Assembly (NCBI GenBank): GCA_007570905.1
Contig: RKSI01000202.1
Coordinates: 1-11,857 of the forward strand
DNA from: Gammaproteobacteria bacterium
Lineage (GTDB): Bacteria; Pseudomonadota; Gammaproteobacteria; Poriferisulfidales; Oxydemutatoraceae
DNA: 11,857 bases
Reading direction: 5' to 3'
This document shows, piece after piece, positions 5,923 through 11,857 of the stretch. Made by a program: the position numbers and the translations under genes. The notes beneath the pieces were generated by a model. It made no database searches. It saw only the letters and a list, made by a program, of their open reading frames with translations, and was not told the DNA's origin. Positions within the stretch are counted from its first letter, which is position 1. Each line of letters opens with the position of its first letter.

Positions 5923-7377
5923 TCACGCAATCTTCGCCTGCGGCAGTTTCACCAGATTACGCAGTGTGATGACCAGAAAGCCCAGCAGCGTCAGGCCGCC
6001 GGCGACGGCGCTCAACTGCCCGAGAAAACGCCAACTCTCAAAATGCTCGGCCCAGCGGCGCGGCACGCTGTCGGCGCCGCCGGCCAGAAACGCCAGTATC
6101 AACCCCATCGCGCCGAAGAAGTAAATCGCCAGCGCCGCCGTGTCCACCAGCGGCTTGCCGCCGTTCTCGCGGTTGTTGGAAAGGTAATAGCAAACGCCGA
6201 TGACCATCGGCAGCAGCCCCAGCAGAAGGTAAAAATGAAAGTGCCCGGGCACCCACATCGTGTTGTGCATCACCTTGTTGACCATCAGCGTGCCGTCTAT
6301 CACCGCCGGAATCACGCCGCCGGCCCAGCCGAACATCGCAATCAGCATGCACGCGCTGGCCGCATCCCAGCGGATGCCCGACCGATAGACTATCGTCAGC
6401 GCGCCGTAGGCGGTAATCGCCAGCACCGGAATGCCGCTCAGATACGAGAGCACCTGCCCCATCACCAGCATCCACGGCGGCATCACGAAGTCCATCAGCA
6501 GGTGGTGCGGATACACCGCCAGCACCATCAGCGTCGCCGCGCCCCACGCATACAGAAACGGCCTGGATACATTCCATGGCCGCCCGGTGTATTTCGGCAG
6601 CAACTCATACACCGCCACCACGCCGGAATAAATCGTCGCGTTGATGAACACATGGCCGAAGAAATAAATCAGGTTCTTTATCAGCAGCGGGTCCAGTTTG
6701 TATTCGGGCTGCCACAGGTTGAACAGGCACAGCGCCAGCACCACGGCGCCGGCGGCGATGCCGGTGAAGTTCACTATCAGCACCATCGTGCCGGCGACCA
6801 CCGTGGTCGGGTGCGACGGATCCACCTTGGCGCCGAACATCATCGGCACGCCGAGCGCGCGCCCGAGGCCGCCGTAGCGCTTAATCAGCGCGATGCCGAT
6901 GTCCAGGTACAGCAGCAGAAAACCGGTGCCTATCACCAGCAGGCCGAGCATGTAGGCCGTCGCCGCCGTCGGCGACCACAGCCCCATGGACTGCGCCGGC
7001 AGCGGATACAGAAATGTCCACGCGCCGGCAAACCCGCCAATCAGGATGGCCGCGAGTATCAGCACCACGCCGCCCAGAAAGATGAAGTAATTCAGCCACA
7101 GCACCTTGCCGTTCAGCCGCACATACTGGCGCAGGAAATACCACAGCACGCCGGCGCCCGCGAAACCCGCGATGCCGACCATGCCGGCGCCGTGCAGCGT
7201 CATGATCTGGTAAAAGACTTCGGGCGGAATGTTGATATAGGCGCCCTGCGCCGCGCGCAGCACGACGCCCGCGAGCATCATCAGCGCAAAGACCAGCAGA
7301 CTGGTCAGCAGGTATGCCTTGACGCCGGTCAGGCCGGCGCGGTTTTCGGCGGCGTCGTATTGGATTGCTTCGGACAT
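5923..7377 (-). CDS. norY: heme-copper oxidase superfamily subunit I, probable nitric oxide reductase (sNOR) NorY
   Basis: A 484-residue integral membrane protein with about twelve hydrophobic helices. Expected metal ligands are present: His62 (TLHGAGM) and His381 for the low-spin heme, His379 (WVPGHFHF) for the active-site heme, and His242 plus His291/His292 (YPHH) for the second metal. O2 reductases of the A and B types have H-x-x-x-Y in helix VI, where Tyr crosslinks to the His. Here the run is GHVFIN, so Asn246 replaces the Tyr. Together with the CuA subunit upstream and senC plus orf1 downstream, this matches the norSY-senC-orf1 arrangement of sNOR, which reduces NO to N2O using cytochrome c electrons through CuA. 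An O2-reducing oxidase with its Tyr elsewhere, as in cbb3 (helix VII), is the main alternative. A strong AGGGGGAA ribosome binding site precedes ATG 7377. Confidence 0.88.
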   Translation of the reverse strand: MSEAIQYDAAENRAGLTGVKAYLLTSLLVFALMMLAGVVLRAAQGAYINIPPEVFYQIMTLHGAGMVGIAGFAGAGVLWYFLRQYVRLNGKVLWLNYFIFLGGVVLILAAILIGGFAGAWTFLYPLPAQSMGLWSPTAATAYMLGLLVIGTGFLLLYLDIGIALIKRYGGLGRALGVPMMFGAKVDPSHPTTVVAGTMVLIVNFTGIAAGAVVLALCLFNLWQPEYKLDPLLIKNLIYFFGHVFINATIYSGVVAVYELLPKYTGRPWNVSRPFLYAWGAATLMVLAVYPHHLLMDFVMPPWMLVMGQVLSYLSGIPVLAITAYGALTIVYRSGIRWDAASACMLIAMFGWAGGVIPAVIDGTLMVNKVMHNTMWVPGHFHFYLLLGLLPMVIGVCYYLSNNRENGGKPLVDTAALAIYFFGAMGLILAFLAGGADSVPRRWAEHFESWRFLGQLSAVAGGLTLLGFLVITLRNLVKLPQAKIA

Positions 7378-7404
7378 GTTTGGTTCCCCCTTGCAGGCGG
7401 TTGG

Positions 7405-7926
7405 TTATCGGACGGTCAGTTCGGCGAGCATCGCGTGGTGGGCAAGCCCGCAGTATTCCATGCACAGCACCCGGTAGGCGCCGGGCCGGTCGAAGGTGTG
7501 GCGCACCTTGTTCACATAGTCGGGCATGGCCTGGGTCTGCGTCAGCAGGCGGTCCTCTTCGTCGTAGATGGCGAAGCCGTGATTGACATCGCCGGAAGTG
7601 ACATGAAACTCGACGGTGTCGCCGGCGCTGTATTCGGTGTTGTCTATCTCCCAGTACCACTGGTGGCCGACCACCTTAACCACCGTCGTGTCGGCGTCCG
7701 CGGCGGCGTGCTGGTCGGTAATCGGGTAAGGCGACAGCGTCGCCCAGGTGACGATGACGCCGACGACAAAAAGAAACAGCAGCCATTTGGAACGGATGGC
7801 GTACCACTTTTTCTGCACCTCGGAATAGTCCCGCTCGTCGCCGGAGTTCGCAATCACGAACAGAAACACCGCCGACAGCAGAACCAGACTCACGAGTGTC
7901 AGAATCCACACGCTTTCAGCCAGCAT
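7405..7926 (-). CDS. norS: CuA-containing subunit II, probable sNOR NorS / cytochrome c oxidase subunit II-like
   Basis: 173 residues: two membrane helices (about 8-27 and 48-66) and a periplasmic cupredoxin domain. The CuA ligand set is complete: His116 (VNHGFAI), Cys155, Glu157, Cys159, His163 and Met166 in CMEYCGLAHHAM. GHQWYWEID (88-96) is the aromatic electron-entry motif of subunit II. It should accept electrons from cytochrome c and pass them to subunit I, 27 nt downstream. The start at 7926 is chosen because GGGAGGTG sits 6 nt upstream; the frame is open further, to 7998, but that extension has no membrane or ligand features and would override the ribosome binding site. This is the first gene of the minus-strand operon, divergent from ftsY. 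Confidence 0.9.
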   Translation of the reverse strand: MLAESVWILTLVSLVLLSAVFLFVIANSGDERDYSEVQKKWYAIRSKWLLFLFVVGVIVTWATLSPYPITDQHAAADADTTVVKVVGHQWYWEIDNTEYSAGDTVEFHVTSGDVNHGFAIYDEEDRLLTQTQAMPDYVNKVRHTFDRPGAYRVLCMEYCGLAHHAMLAELTVR

Positions 7927-7932
7927 ATTGAA

Positions 7933-7940
7933 CACCTCCC
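7933..7940 (-). promoter_or_regulatory. ribosome binding site that fixes the subunit II start
   Basis: GGGAGGTG on the minus strand lies 6 nt before ATG 7926 and is one of the strongest Shine-Dalgarno matches in the window. It decides against the in-frame upstream start near 7998. Confidence 0.8.
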
Positions 7941-7986
7941 GGTTGGTTGTCGCAGGTAAAGTTATGGGAAACAGCCTGCCGCCTTC

Positions 7987-7995
7987 AATATACCA
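7987..7995 (-). promoter_or_regulatory. candidate extended -10 promoter for the norSY-senC-orf1 operon
   Basis: TGGTATATT on the minus strand matches an extended -10 (TGn plus 5 of 6 bases of TATAAT) and would give a leader of about 55 nt before ATG 7926. No convincing -35 is present at the usual spacing, as is common for extended -10 promoters or promoters needing an activator. I see no clear FNR/NNR (TTGAT-N4-ATCAA) or NsrR-type palindrome in the 145-nt intergenic region. Confidence 0.4.
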
Positions 7996-8004
7996 CATTG
8001 CAGA

Positions 8005-8010
8005 TATAAT
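8005..8010 (+). promoter_or_regulatory. candidate -10 element for ftsY-ftsE-ftsX
   Basis: A perfect TATAAT on the plus strand, 61 nt before ATG 8072. The -35 region (CCTTCA or CTTCAA) is weak. It lies only about 10-20 bp from the opposing candidate -10 for the minus-strand operon, so the two divergent promoters would overlap and could compete. Confidence 0.4.
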
Positions 8011-8071
8011 TCCCGGTTACACTGCGCGTGTGCGGCGCGGCGGCACGGCACGGCGGCACAAGGACAAAACC

Positions 8072-9070
8072 ATGTGGCTGAAACACCTGAAACAGCGACT
8101 CACCCGCACCAGCGAGCGTCTCACCGGCGGCCTCGGCGGCCTGCTCGGCGACGGCGGCGCGGACGGCGGCGCGCGCTTCTTTGACGAACTGGAAACGCGG
8201 CTGCTCGGCGCCGATGTCGGCGCCGCCACCAGCCTGGCCGTCATAGACAACCTGAAAAAACGCGCCGGGCGCGGCGGCGCGCGCGACCTGGCCGCGCTGC
8301 TGGAATTGTTGCGCGATGAAATCGCCGCGGTGCTGGCGCCGTGCCAGTTGCCGGACGGCGGCGCGCCGGCGGCGGGCGCGGGCGGGCCGTTTGCGGTGCT
8401 GGTCGCCGGCGTCAACGGCGTCGGCAAGACCACCACCATCGGCAAACTCGGGCATCATTACAAGGCGTGCGGAAGGTCGGTGATGTTCGCCGCCGGCGAC
8501 ACCTTCCGCGCGGCGGCGATCGAGCAGATTGAGGCGTGGGGGCGGCGCTGCGACATCGCCGTCGTCTCGCAGGCGCCGGGCGCCGACAGCGCCGCCGTTA
8601 TCTTCGACGCGCTGGCGTCGGCGCGCGCCAAAGGCGCCGACATCCTGCTGGCCGACACCGCCGGGCGGCTGCACACCGACCGCAACCTGATGGAGGAACT
8701 GAAAAAGGTCAAGCGCGCGATGGCGCGCCAGGACAACGCCGCGCCGCACGAGGTGCTGCTGGTGGTGGACGCCGGCACCGGCCAGAACGCGCTGTCGCAA
8801 ACCCGCGCCTTCCACGACGCGCTCGGCGTAACCGGCATTGTCGCAACCAAACTCGACGGCACCGCAAAGGGCGGCGTGCTGGTGGCGATGGCCGCCGAAT
8901 TCGGCATTCCGATTCGCTTTATCGGCGTCGGCGAGGCGGCGCAAGACCTGCGCCCGTTCAACGCGCGCGAATACGCCGGCGCGATGCTCGGCCTGGACAC
9001 GCCGGACGCGGCAAACACGGCGGAGAGCACAACGGCAAACACCGCGGCAAGCACGGCGGCGCGCGAATGA
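8072..9070 (+). CDS. ftsY: signal recognition particle receptor FtsY
   Basis: A 332-residue SRP-type GTPase that docks SRP-ribosome complexes at the inner membrane. The NG domain is complete: P-loop GVNGVGKTTT (113-122), DTFRAAA (143-149), DTAGRL (195-200), TKLD (259-262) and GVGE (285-288). The N-terminal acidic A domain typical of E. coli is absent; the protein starts almost directly with the N domain (MWLKHLKQRLTRTSERL), whose amphipathic helix probably does the membrane targeting. ATG 8072 is chosen over in-frame upstream starts because of AAGGA at 8060-8064. The C-terminus carries an unusual Ala/Thr-rich tail of about 25 residues after AGAMLGLD, encoded by short repeats. Its stop overlaps the ftsE start (ATGA). 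Confidence 0.97.
   Translation: MWLKHLKQRLTRTSERLTGGLGGLLGDGGADGGARFFDELETRLLGADVGAATSLAVIDNLKKRAGRGGARDLAALLELLRDEIAAVLAPCQLPDGGAPAAGAGGPFAVLVAGVNGVGKTTTIGKLGHHYKACGRSVMFAAGDTFRAAAIEQIEAWGRRCDIAVVSQAPGADSAAVIFDALASARAKGADILLADTAGRLHTDRNLMEELKKVKRAMARQDNAAPHEVLLVVDAGTGQNALSQTRAFHDALGVTGIVATKLDGTAKGGVLVAMAAEFGIPIRFIGVGEAAQDLRPFNAREYAGAMLGLDTPDAANTAESTTANTAASTAARE
9010..9057 (+). repeat. four degenerate 12-bp tandem repeats encoding the FtsY C-terminal tail
   Basis: Units at 9010-9021, 9022-9033, 9034-9045 and 9046-9057 follow a GGCAAACACGGC-like pattern, with the second copy most diverged (GGAGAGCACAAC). In the FtsY frame they give the low-complexity ending ANTAESTTANTAASTA, beyond the last residues expected of the GTPase fold. 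They end ten bases before the ftsE start at 9067. Confidence 0.7.
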
Positions 9071-9726
9071 TTCAACTGCACAAGGTGGTCAAGCGGTTTC
9101 GCGGCGAGACCGCGCTGGCGGAGATAAACCTGGAAATAGGCGACGGCGAGATGGCCTTCATAACCGGGCATTCCGGCGCCGGCAAAAGCACGCTGCTGCG
9201 GCTGATTGCCGCCATTGAGCGCCCCGACTTCGGCCAGGTGTTTGTCAACGGCAGGGACATCACGCGGCTTGCGCGCGCGCAGATTCCGTATCTGCGCCGG
9301 CGCATCGGTTTTGTGTTTCAGAACCACCGCCTGCTGTTCGACCGCCCGGTGTTTGACAATGTCGCGCTGCCGCTGCGCATCGGCGGCGCCGGGCGCGTTG
9401 AGGCCGGCAAGCGCGTGCGTGCGGCGCTGGACAAGGTGGGTCTGCTGGGCAAAGAGGCGCTGAACCCGGCGTCGCTGTCGGCGGGCCAGCAGCAGCGCGT
9501 CGGCATCGCGCGCGCCATCGTCAACCGCCCGCTGATACTGCTGGCCGACGAACCGACCGGCAACCTTGACCCGGAGTTGTCGCGCGAGATCATGAACCTG
9601 TTCAGCGAATTCAACCGCGCCGGCACGACAACGCTGGTGGCCAGCCACGACCTTGCGCTGATAGGCGTGCTCGGGCACCGCGTTGTCACGCTGCACGAGG
9701 GGCGTTTGGCGGGAGGCGCTGAATGA
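9067..9726 (+). CDS. ftsE: cell division ATP-binding protein FtsE
   Basis: A 219-residue ABC ATPase that, with FtsX, controls septal peptidoglycan hydrolysis at the division site. Visible motifs are Walker A GHSGAGKST (34-42), the Q-loop around Gln85 (VFQNHRLLFDRPVFDNV), the signature LSAGQQQRV (137-145), Walker B LILLADEPTGNLD (156-168) and the switch His194 (ASHD). The signature has Ala for the usual first Gly (LSAGQ), a tolerated change. Length is normal for the family. The start overlaps the ftsY stop. It is separated from ftsX by an unusual 137-nt spacer, whereas these genes normally touch or overlap. Confidence 0.97.
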   Translation: MIQLHKVVKRFRGETALAEINLEIGDGEMAFITGHSGAGKSTLLRLIAAIERPDFGQVFVNGRDITRLARAQIPYLRRRIGFVFQNHRLLFDRPVFDNVALPLRIGGAGRVEAGKRVRAALDKVGLLGKEALNPASLSAGQQQRVGIARAIVNRPLILLADEPTGNLDPELSREIMNLFSEFNRAGTTTLVASHDLALIGVLGHRVVTLHEGRLAGGAE

Positions 9727-9884
9727 TGTTTGCGCCGATGGTTGCAGTGCCGCACCTTTGCCGCGAATGCCGTTCGGTTGTGAATGCCCGAATGCTGTGT
9801 GCAACGATGTTCACAATGGCGCGCCCTTGCCGCAACCGCCGCCTGGCCGCGAGCGCCTGAACGATGTTTGCAACGCTGCGCCTT
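9719..9884 (+). repeat. degenerate ~68-nt direct repeats and a 45-codon mini-ORF between ftsE and ftsX
   Basis: Three related copies begin near 9719 (CTGAATGATGTTTGCGCCG), 9789 (CGAATGCTGTGTGCAACG) and 9857 (CTGAACGATGTTTGCAACG); the third covers the real ftsX start. Each continues into a GCCGCACCTTTGCC, GCGCGCCCTTGCC or GCTGCGCCTTTACC segment. A short ORF runs from ATG 9723, overlapping the ftsE stop as ATGA, to TGA 9858-9860, three bases before the ftsX ATG at 9864. It codes for 45 residues beginning MMFAPMVAVPH and resembles no family I know. I read it as a by-product of repeated duplication of the gene junction. Confidence 0.75.
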
Positions 9885-10778
9885 TACCTCGACAGCCACC
9901 AGATGGCGCTGGCCGGGACGCTGGCGCGGCTTGCGAAAGCGCCGCTGGCGAGCGCGCTGACGCTGTCGCTGATTGCGGTCGCGCTGGCGCTGCCGGCGAT
10001 TGCGCTGAGCGTGCTGCACAACACCGGCGCGCTGCTGCCGGACCACTCGTCGCCGGCGCGAATCTCGGTGTATCTGAAACCGCAAACCGCCGCCGCCGAA
10101 GTGCGGCGATTAGGCGAGGAAATCGCCGCCACTGAAGGCGTCGCGCAGGTTGCCGTCATCAGCGCCGAAGAATCGTTGCGCGCGTTCCGCGAACAGCGCG
10201 ACATCGGCGACATGCTGGCGCTGTTTGAAAGCAACCCGCTGCCCGCGGTGGTGGAAGTGACACCCGACGCGCAACACGACCGCGCACCGGGCCTGAACCT
10301 GCTGAGCGCGCGCCTGCACAACCTGAACGGCGTTGACCGCGCCGAAACCAACATCGCCTGGCTGCAACGGCTGGACGCCATCATCGCGCTGGCGCGCACC
10401 GCCGTTCACCTGCTGGCGGCGCTGTTCGCGGCGGTGGTGCTGCTGGTCATCGCCGCCATCATCCGCTCGGAAACCGAGAGCCGCCGCGACGAAATGGAAA
10501 TTCTCGCCCTGCTCGGCGCCGGCGACGCCTTCATCAAACGCCCGTTCTTCTACACCGCCCTGTGCTACGGCTTAGGCGGCGGCCTGCTGGCGGGCCTCAC
10601 CACCGCCCTCGCCACCGCCATCATTGACGACCACCTGCGACAACTGCTGTCGCTTTACGGCAGCGATTTCGCGCGCGACGGGATGTTCTGGCCGCGCATT
10701 GTGCTCTACACCACCGGCGCCGGCGCGGCGCTGTGCGTTGCGGGGGCGTGGTTGTCGTTGAGGAAGGAAAAGCTTTAG
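9864..10778 (+). CDS. ftsX: cell division protein FtsX (permease-like)
   Basis: A 304-residue membrane partner of FtsE. Its topology fits the family: a cytoplasmic N-terminus, a first membrane helix (about 29-51), a large periplasmic loop (about 52-178) that would bind the hydrolase activator, then three helices (about 179-200, 229-252, 278-297). The coupling region EMEILALLGAGDAFIKRPFFY (residues 210-230) is the typical cytoplasmic segment. ATG 9864 gives MFATLRLYLDSHQMAL; no strong ribosome binding site is visible, so translation is probably coupled to the preceding short ORF. rpoH, which follows ftsX in many gammaproteobacteria, is absent here; a convergent gene follows instead. Confidence 0.95.
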   Translation: MFATLRLYLDSHQMALAGTLARLAKAPLASALTLSLIAVALALPAIALSVLHNTGALLPDHSSPARISVYLKPQTAAAEVRRLGEEIAATEGVAQVAVISAEESLRAFREQRDIGDMLALFESNPLPAVVEVTPDAQHDRAPGLNLLSARLHNLNGVDRAETNIAWLQRLDAIIALARTAVHLLAALFAAVVLLVIAAIIRSETESRRDEMEILALLGAGDAFIKRPFFYTALCYGLGGGLLAGLTTALATAIIDDHLRQLLSLYGSDFARDGMFWPRIVLYTTGAGAALCVAGAWLSLRKEKL

Positions 10779-10926
10779 GGCGGTTATTCGCGCCCCGTGC
10801 GCCATTGCTGCGGAAGCGGGAACCTGGAACATCACCTTGCCGCCATTTGCTACGGAAGCAGGAAGCCAGGGCATTGGCGTTGGTGGCCGTGCGGGGCGGG
10901 GCGGGGCGTGCGTGCAGTGTGAAATA
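10779..10926. repeat. intergenic region between convergent genes with an imperfect ~28-bp direct repeat
   Basis: Copies at 10801-10828 and 10842-10870 share GCCATT(T)GCT(G/A)CGGAAGC(G/A)GGAA, 41 nt apart. A run of three G4 tracts (GGGGCGGGGCGGGG, 10893-10906) follows. A short GGGCG/CGCCC inverted repeat just after the ftsX stop could form a weak hairpin but lacks a T tract, so I do not call it a terminator. No gene is seen here. Confidence 0.6.
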
Positions 10927-11857
10927 TCAGCGCGGCGGCGCGGTGGCGGCGAGGCCAATCAGCGCGTCCACGACGCCGTTGATGTTGCCATCGCGGTCGG
11001 CGGCGGCGCCATCGGTGAGGTACAGCACCATGCAGGCGTCGCCTGTGCGCTTGCGGGTGTTCAGGGCGCCGCTTGTGGTGCGGTAGGGGCTGCCGGCAAG
11101 GCCGCTGTCATCCGGGCAAGCGCCTGCCTGCAATGGGGCAAAGCCTGCTGTGGCGGGTTTGTCAGGTTCGGTGCTGAAACCGGACCATGCGCCGTTGGTG
11201 TAATGCAGTGGCAGTATGTTTGTGTGCTCGCGCAATGATTCAGGCAGCGGGATTACCACGCCTGCGCGGCCTCCGGCAAGCATCGCGCCTTGTGCAACCA
11301 ACGGCTCCACGCCGTGCAAGCGGAAGTTATACACCACCGCAATATCGCGCCGCGACTGCCGCGCCATCGCGCCAAGCTCATCACGCGACAGCGACGCTGC
11401 AAAATCAGCGTAATTCATCTGTATCGCGACGCCCGGCTGATAAGTGGCCGCAAGCGGGGTCTGTCCTTCTGGCGCCGCGATTGTTTGCCCGACGGATGTC
11501 GCAACCGGAAGGCGTGCCAGCATCCGCGCATCGCCGCTGAAACCGGTGTGGAATGAAAGGCCGGCGCGTGTCGCATAACTGCCGGCAAACTGATTGTGCA
11601 ACGGCAGCAGCGGGCGGATGTGATGCCACCCGTCCGCACCCGCTGAACTTCGGTCGGGGTAACCGCTGATGCCGCCCGCAACCGCAATCGGCAGGCTGTT
11701 CAGCAACGGGTAATTGTCGCGCGCATTCGGGACGCCGTCGTTGTCATTGTCGCGCGCAATGGAAGCCAGCGCATCGGCGCTGTCTATCACCGGCCAGGTC
11801 AGCACCGTTGTTGCCGTGTCCGCGCCGGCAGACGATGCCGCCACTTCAAGCGACACC
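10927..11857 (-). CDS. C-terminal part of a large, probably secreted protein with Asp-rich calcium-binding motifs (runs off the right edge)
   Basis: The frame is open from the window edge to TGA 10927-10929 (309 residues seen, start outside). I do not recognise the family. Near residues 36-50 is RDNDNDGVPNARDNYP, a thrombospondin type-3-like calcium motif common in surface and secreted proteins. The last 24 residues contain an EF-hand/dockerin-like loop, DRDGNINGVVD (287-297). Two Cys (GACPDD and GDACMV) may form a disulfide. The rest is rich in Ala, Gly and small polar residues without membrane helices, consistent with an extracellular location. The first ATG-like reading at the edge (VSLEV) is not a credible start. 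The gene converges on ftsX. No function is proposed. Confidence 0.75.
   Translation of the reverse strand, partial: VSLEVAASSAGADTATTVLTWPVIDSADALASIARDNDNDGVPNARDNYPLLNSLPIAVAGGISGYPDRSSAGADGWHHIRPLLPLHNQFAGSYATRAGLSFHTGFSGDARMLARLPVATSVGQTIAAPEGQTPLAATYQPGVAIQMNYADFAASLSRDELGAMARQSRRDIAVVYNFRLHGVEPLVAQGAMLAGGRAGVVIPLPESLREHTNILPLHYTNGAWSGFSTEPDKPATAGFAPLQAGACPDDSGLAGSPYRTTSGALNTRKRTGDACMVLYLTDGAAADRDGNINGVVDALIGLAATAPPR

Noticed and set aside
5665..7959. A 764-codon open frame on the plus strand, opposite the senC, subunit I and subunit II genes
   Set aside because: It is rich in Arg, His and Gln, has no domain, and lies exactly opposite genes with full metal-ligand sets; a consequence of high GC and few stop codons.
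7927..7998. N-terminal extension of the CuA subunit to a start at 7998
   Set aside because: The strong GGGAGGTG site directly before ATG 7926 and the membrane helix beginning a few residues later fix the start; the extension also covers the candidate promoter.
8458..9804. A 448-codon open frame on the minus strand, opposite ftsY and ftsE
   Set aside because: It is antisense to two complete, motif-rich essential genes and has no recognisable domain.
9719..9884. Repeats between ftsE and ftsX as a CRISPR or mobile element
   Set aside because: Only three diverged copies, no unique spacers of constant length, no inverted termini and no transposase; the third copy is the ftsX coding start itself.
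10774..10805. Rho-independent terminator after ftsX
   Set aside because: The only inverted repeat is a 5-bp GGGCG/CGCCC stem without a following T run.

Overview
This 11.9-kb, GC-rich, densely coded window looks like a gammaproteobacterial chromosome. The clues are an ftsY-ftsE-ftsX division/secretion operon, rsmD, coaD and a paired set of periplasmic M16 peptidases, an arrangement familiar from that class. I cannot name the genus from sequence alone.

Layout. On the minus strand, reading from about 7926 down to 1, lie a CuA subunit II (norS-like), a heme-copper oxidase-family subunit I (norY-like), a SCO/SenC copper protein, and a small multi-pass membrane protein. These are followed by a catalytic M16 peptidase, its HxxEH-less partner, rsmD, coaD, and the N-terminal part of a gamma-glutamyltransferase that runs off the left edge. 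Divergently, on the plus strand from 8072, lie ftsY, ftsE and ftsX. The right end (10927 to edge, minus strand, convergent with ftsX) is the C-terminal part of a large, probably secreted protein with calcium-binding-like Asp-rich motifs.

The four-gene oxidase-like block has the gene order described for norSY-senC-orf1, the CuA-dependent nitric oxide reductase (sNOR) cluster of ammonia oxidisers and some sulfur oxidisers. Its subunit I keeps the heme and CuB/FeB histidines. It has Asn at the place where O2-reducing A- and B-type enzymes carry the active-site Tyr (H-V-F-I-N instead of H-x-x-x-Y). I therefore favour an NO reductase over a terminal oxidase.

The most unusual pattern is structural. 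At several places a short piece of a gene, usually around a stop/start junction, is copied nearby as direct repeats, with spacings of about 60 to 77 nt at four of them. The places are inside rsmD (in-frame, adding about 40 residues), between the two M16 genes, between norY and senC, and between ftsE and ftsX. Shorter-period repeats occur at the 3' end of ftsY and after ftsX. In the three within-operon spacers the repeats create mini-ORFs of 16 to 45 codons whose starts and stops overlap or closely abut the flanking genes, so the spacer can stay fully translated. I see no CRISPR, tRNA, rRNA, transposase or integrase in the window.
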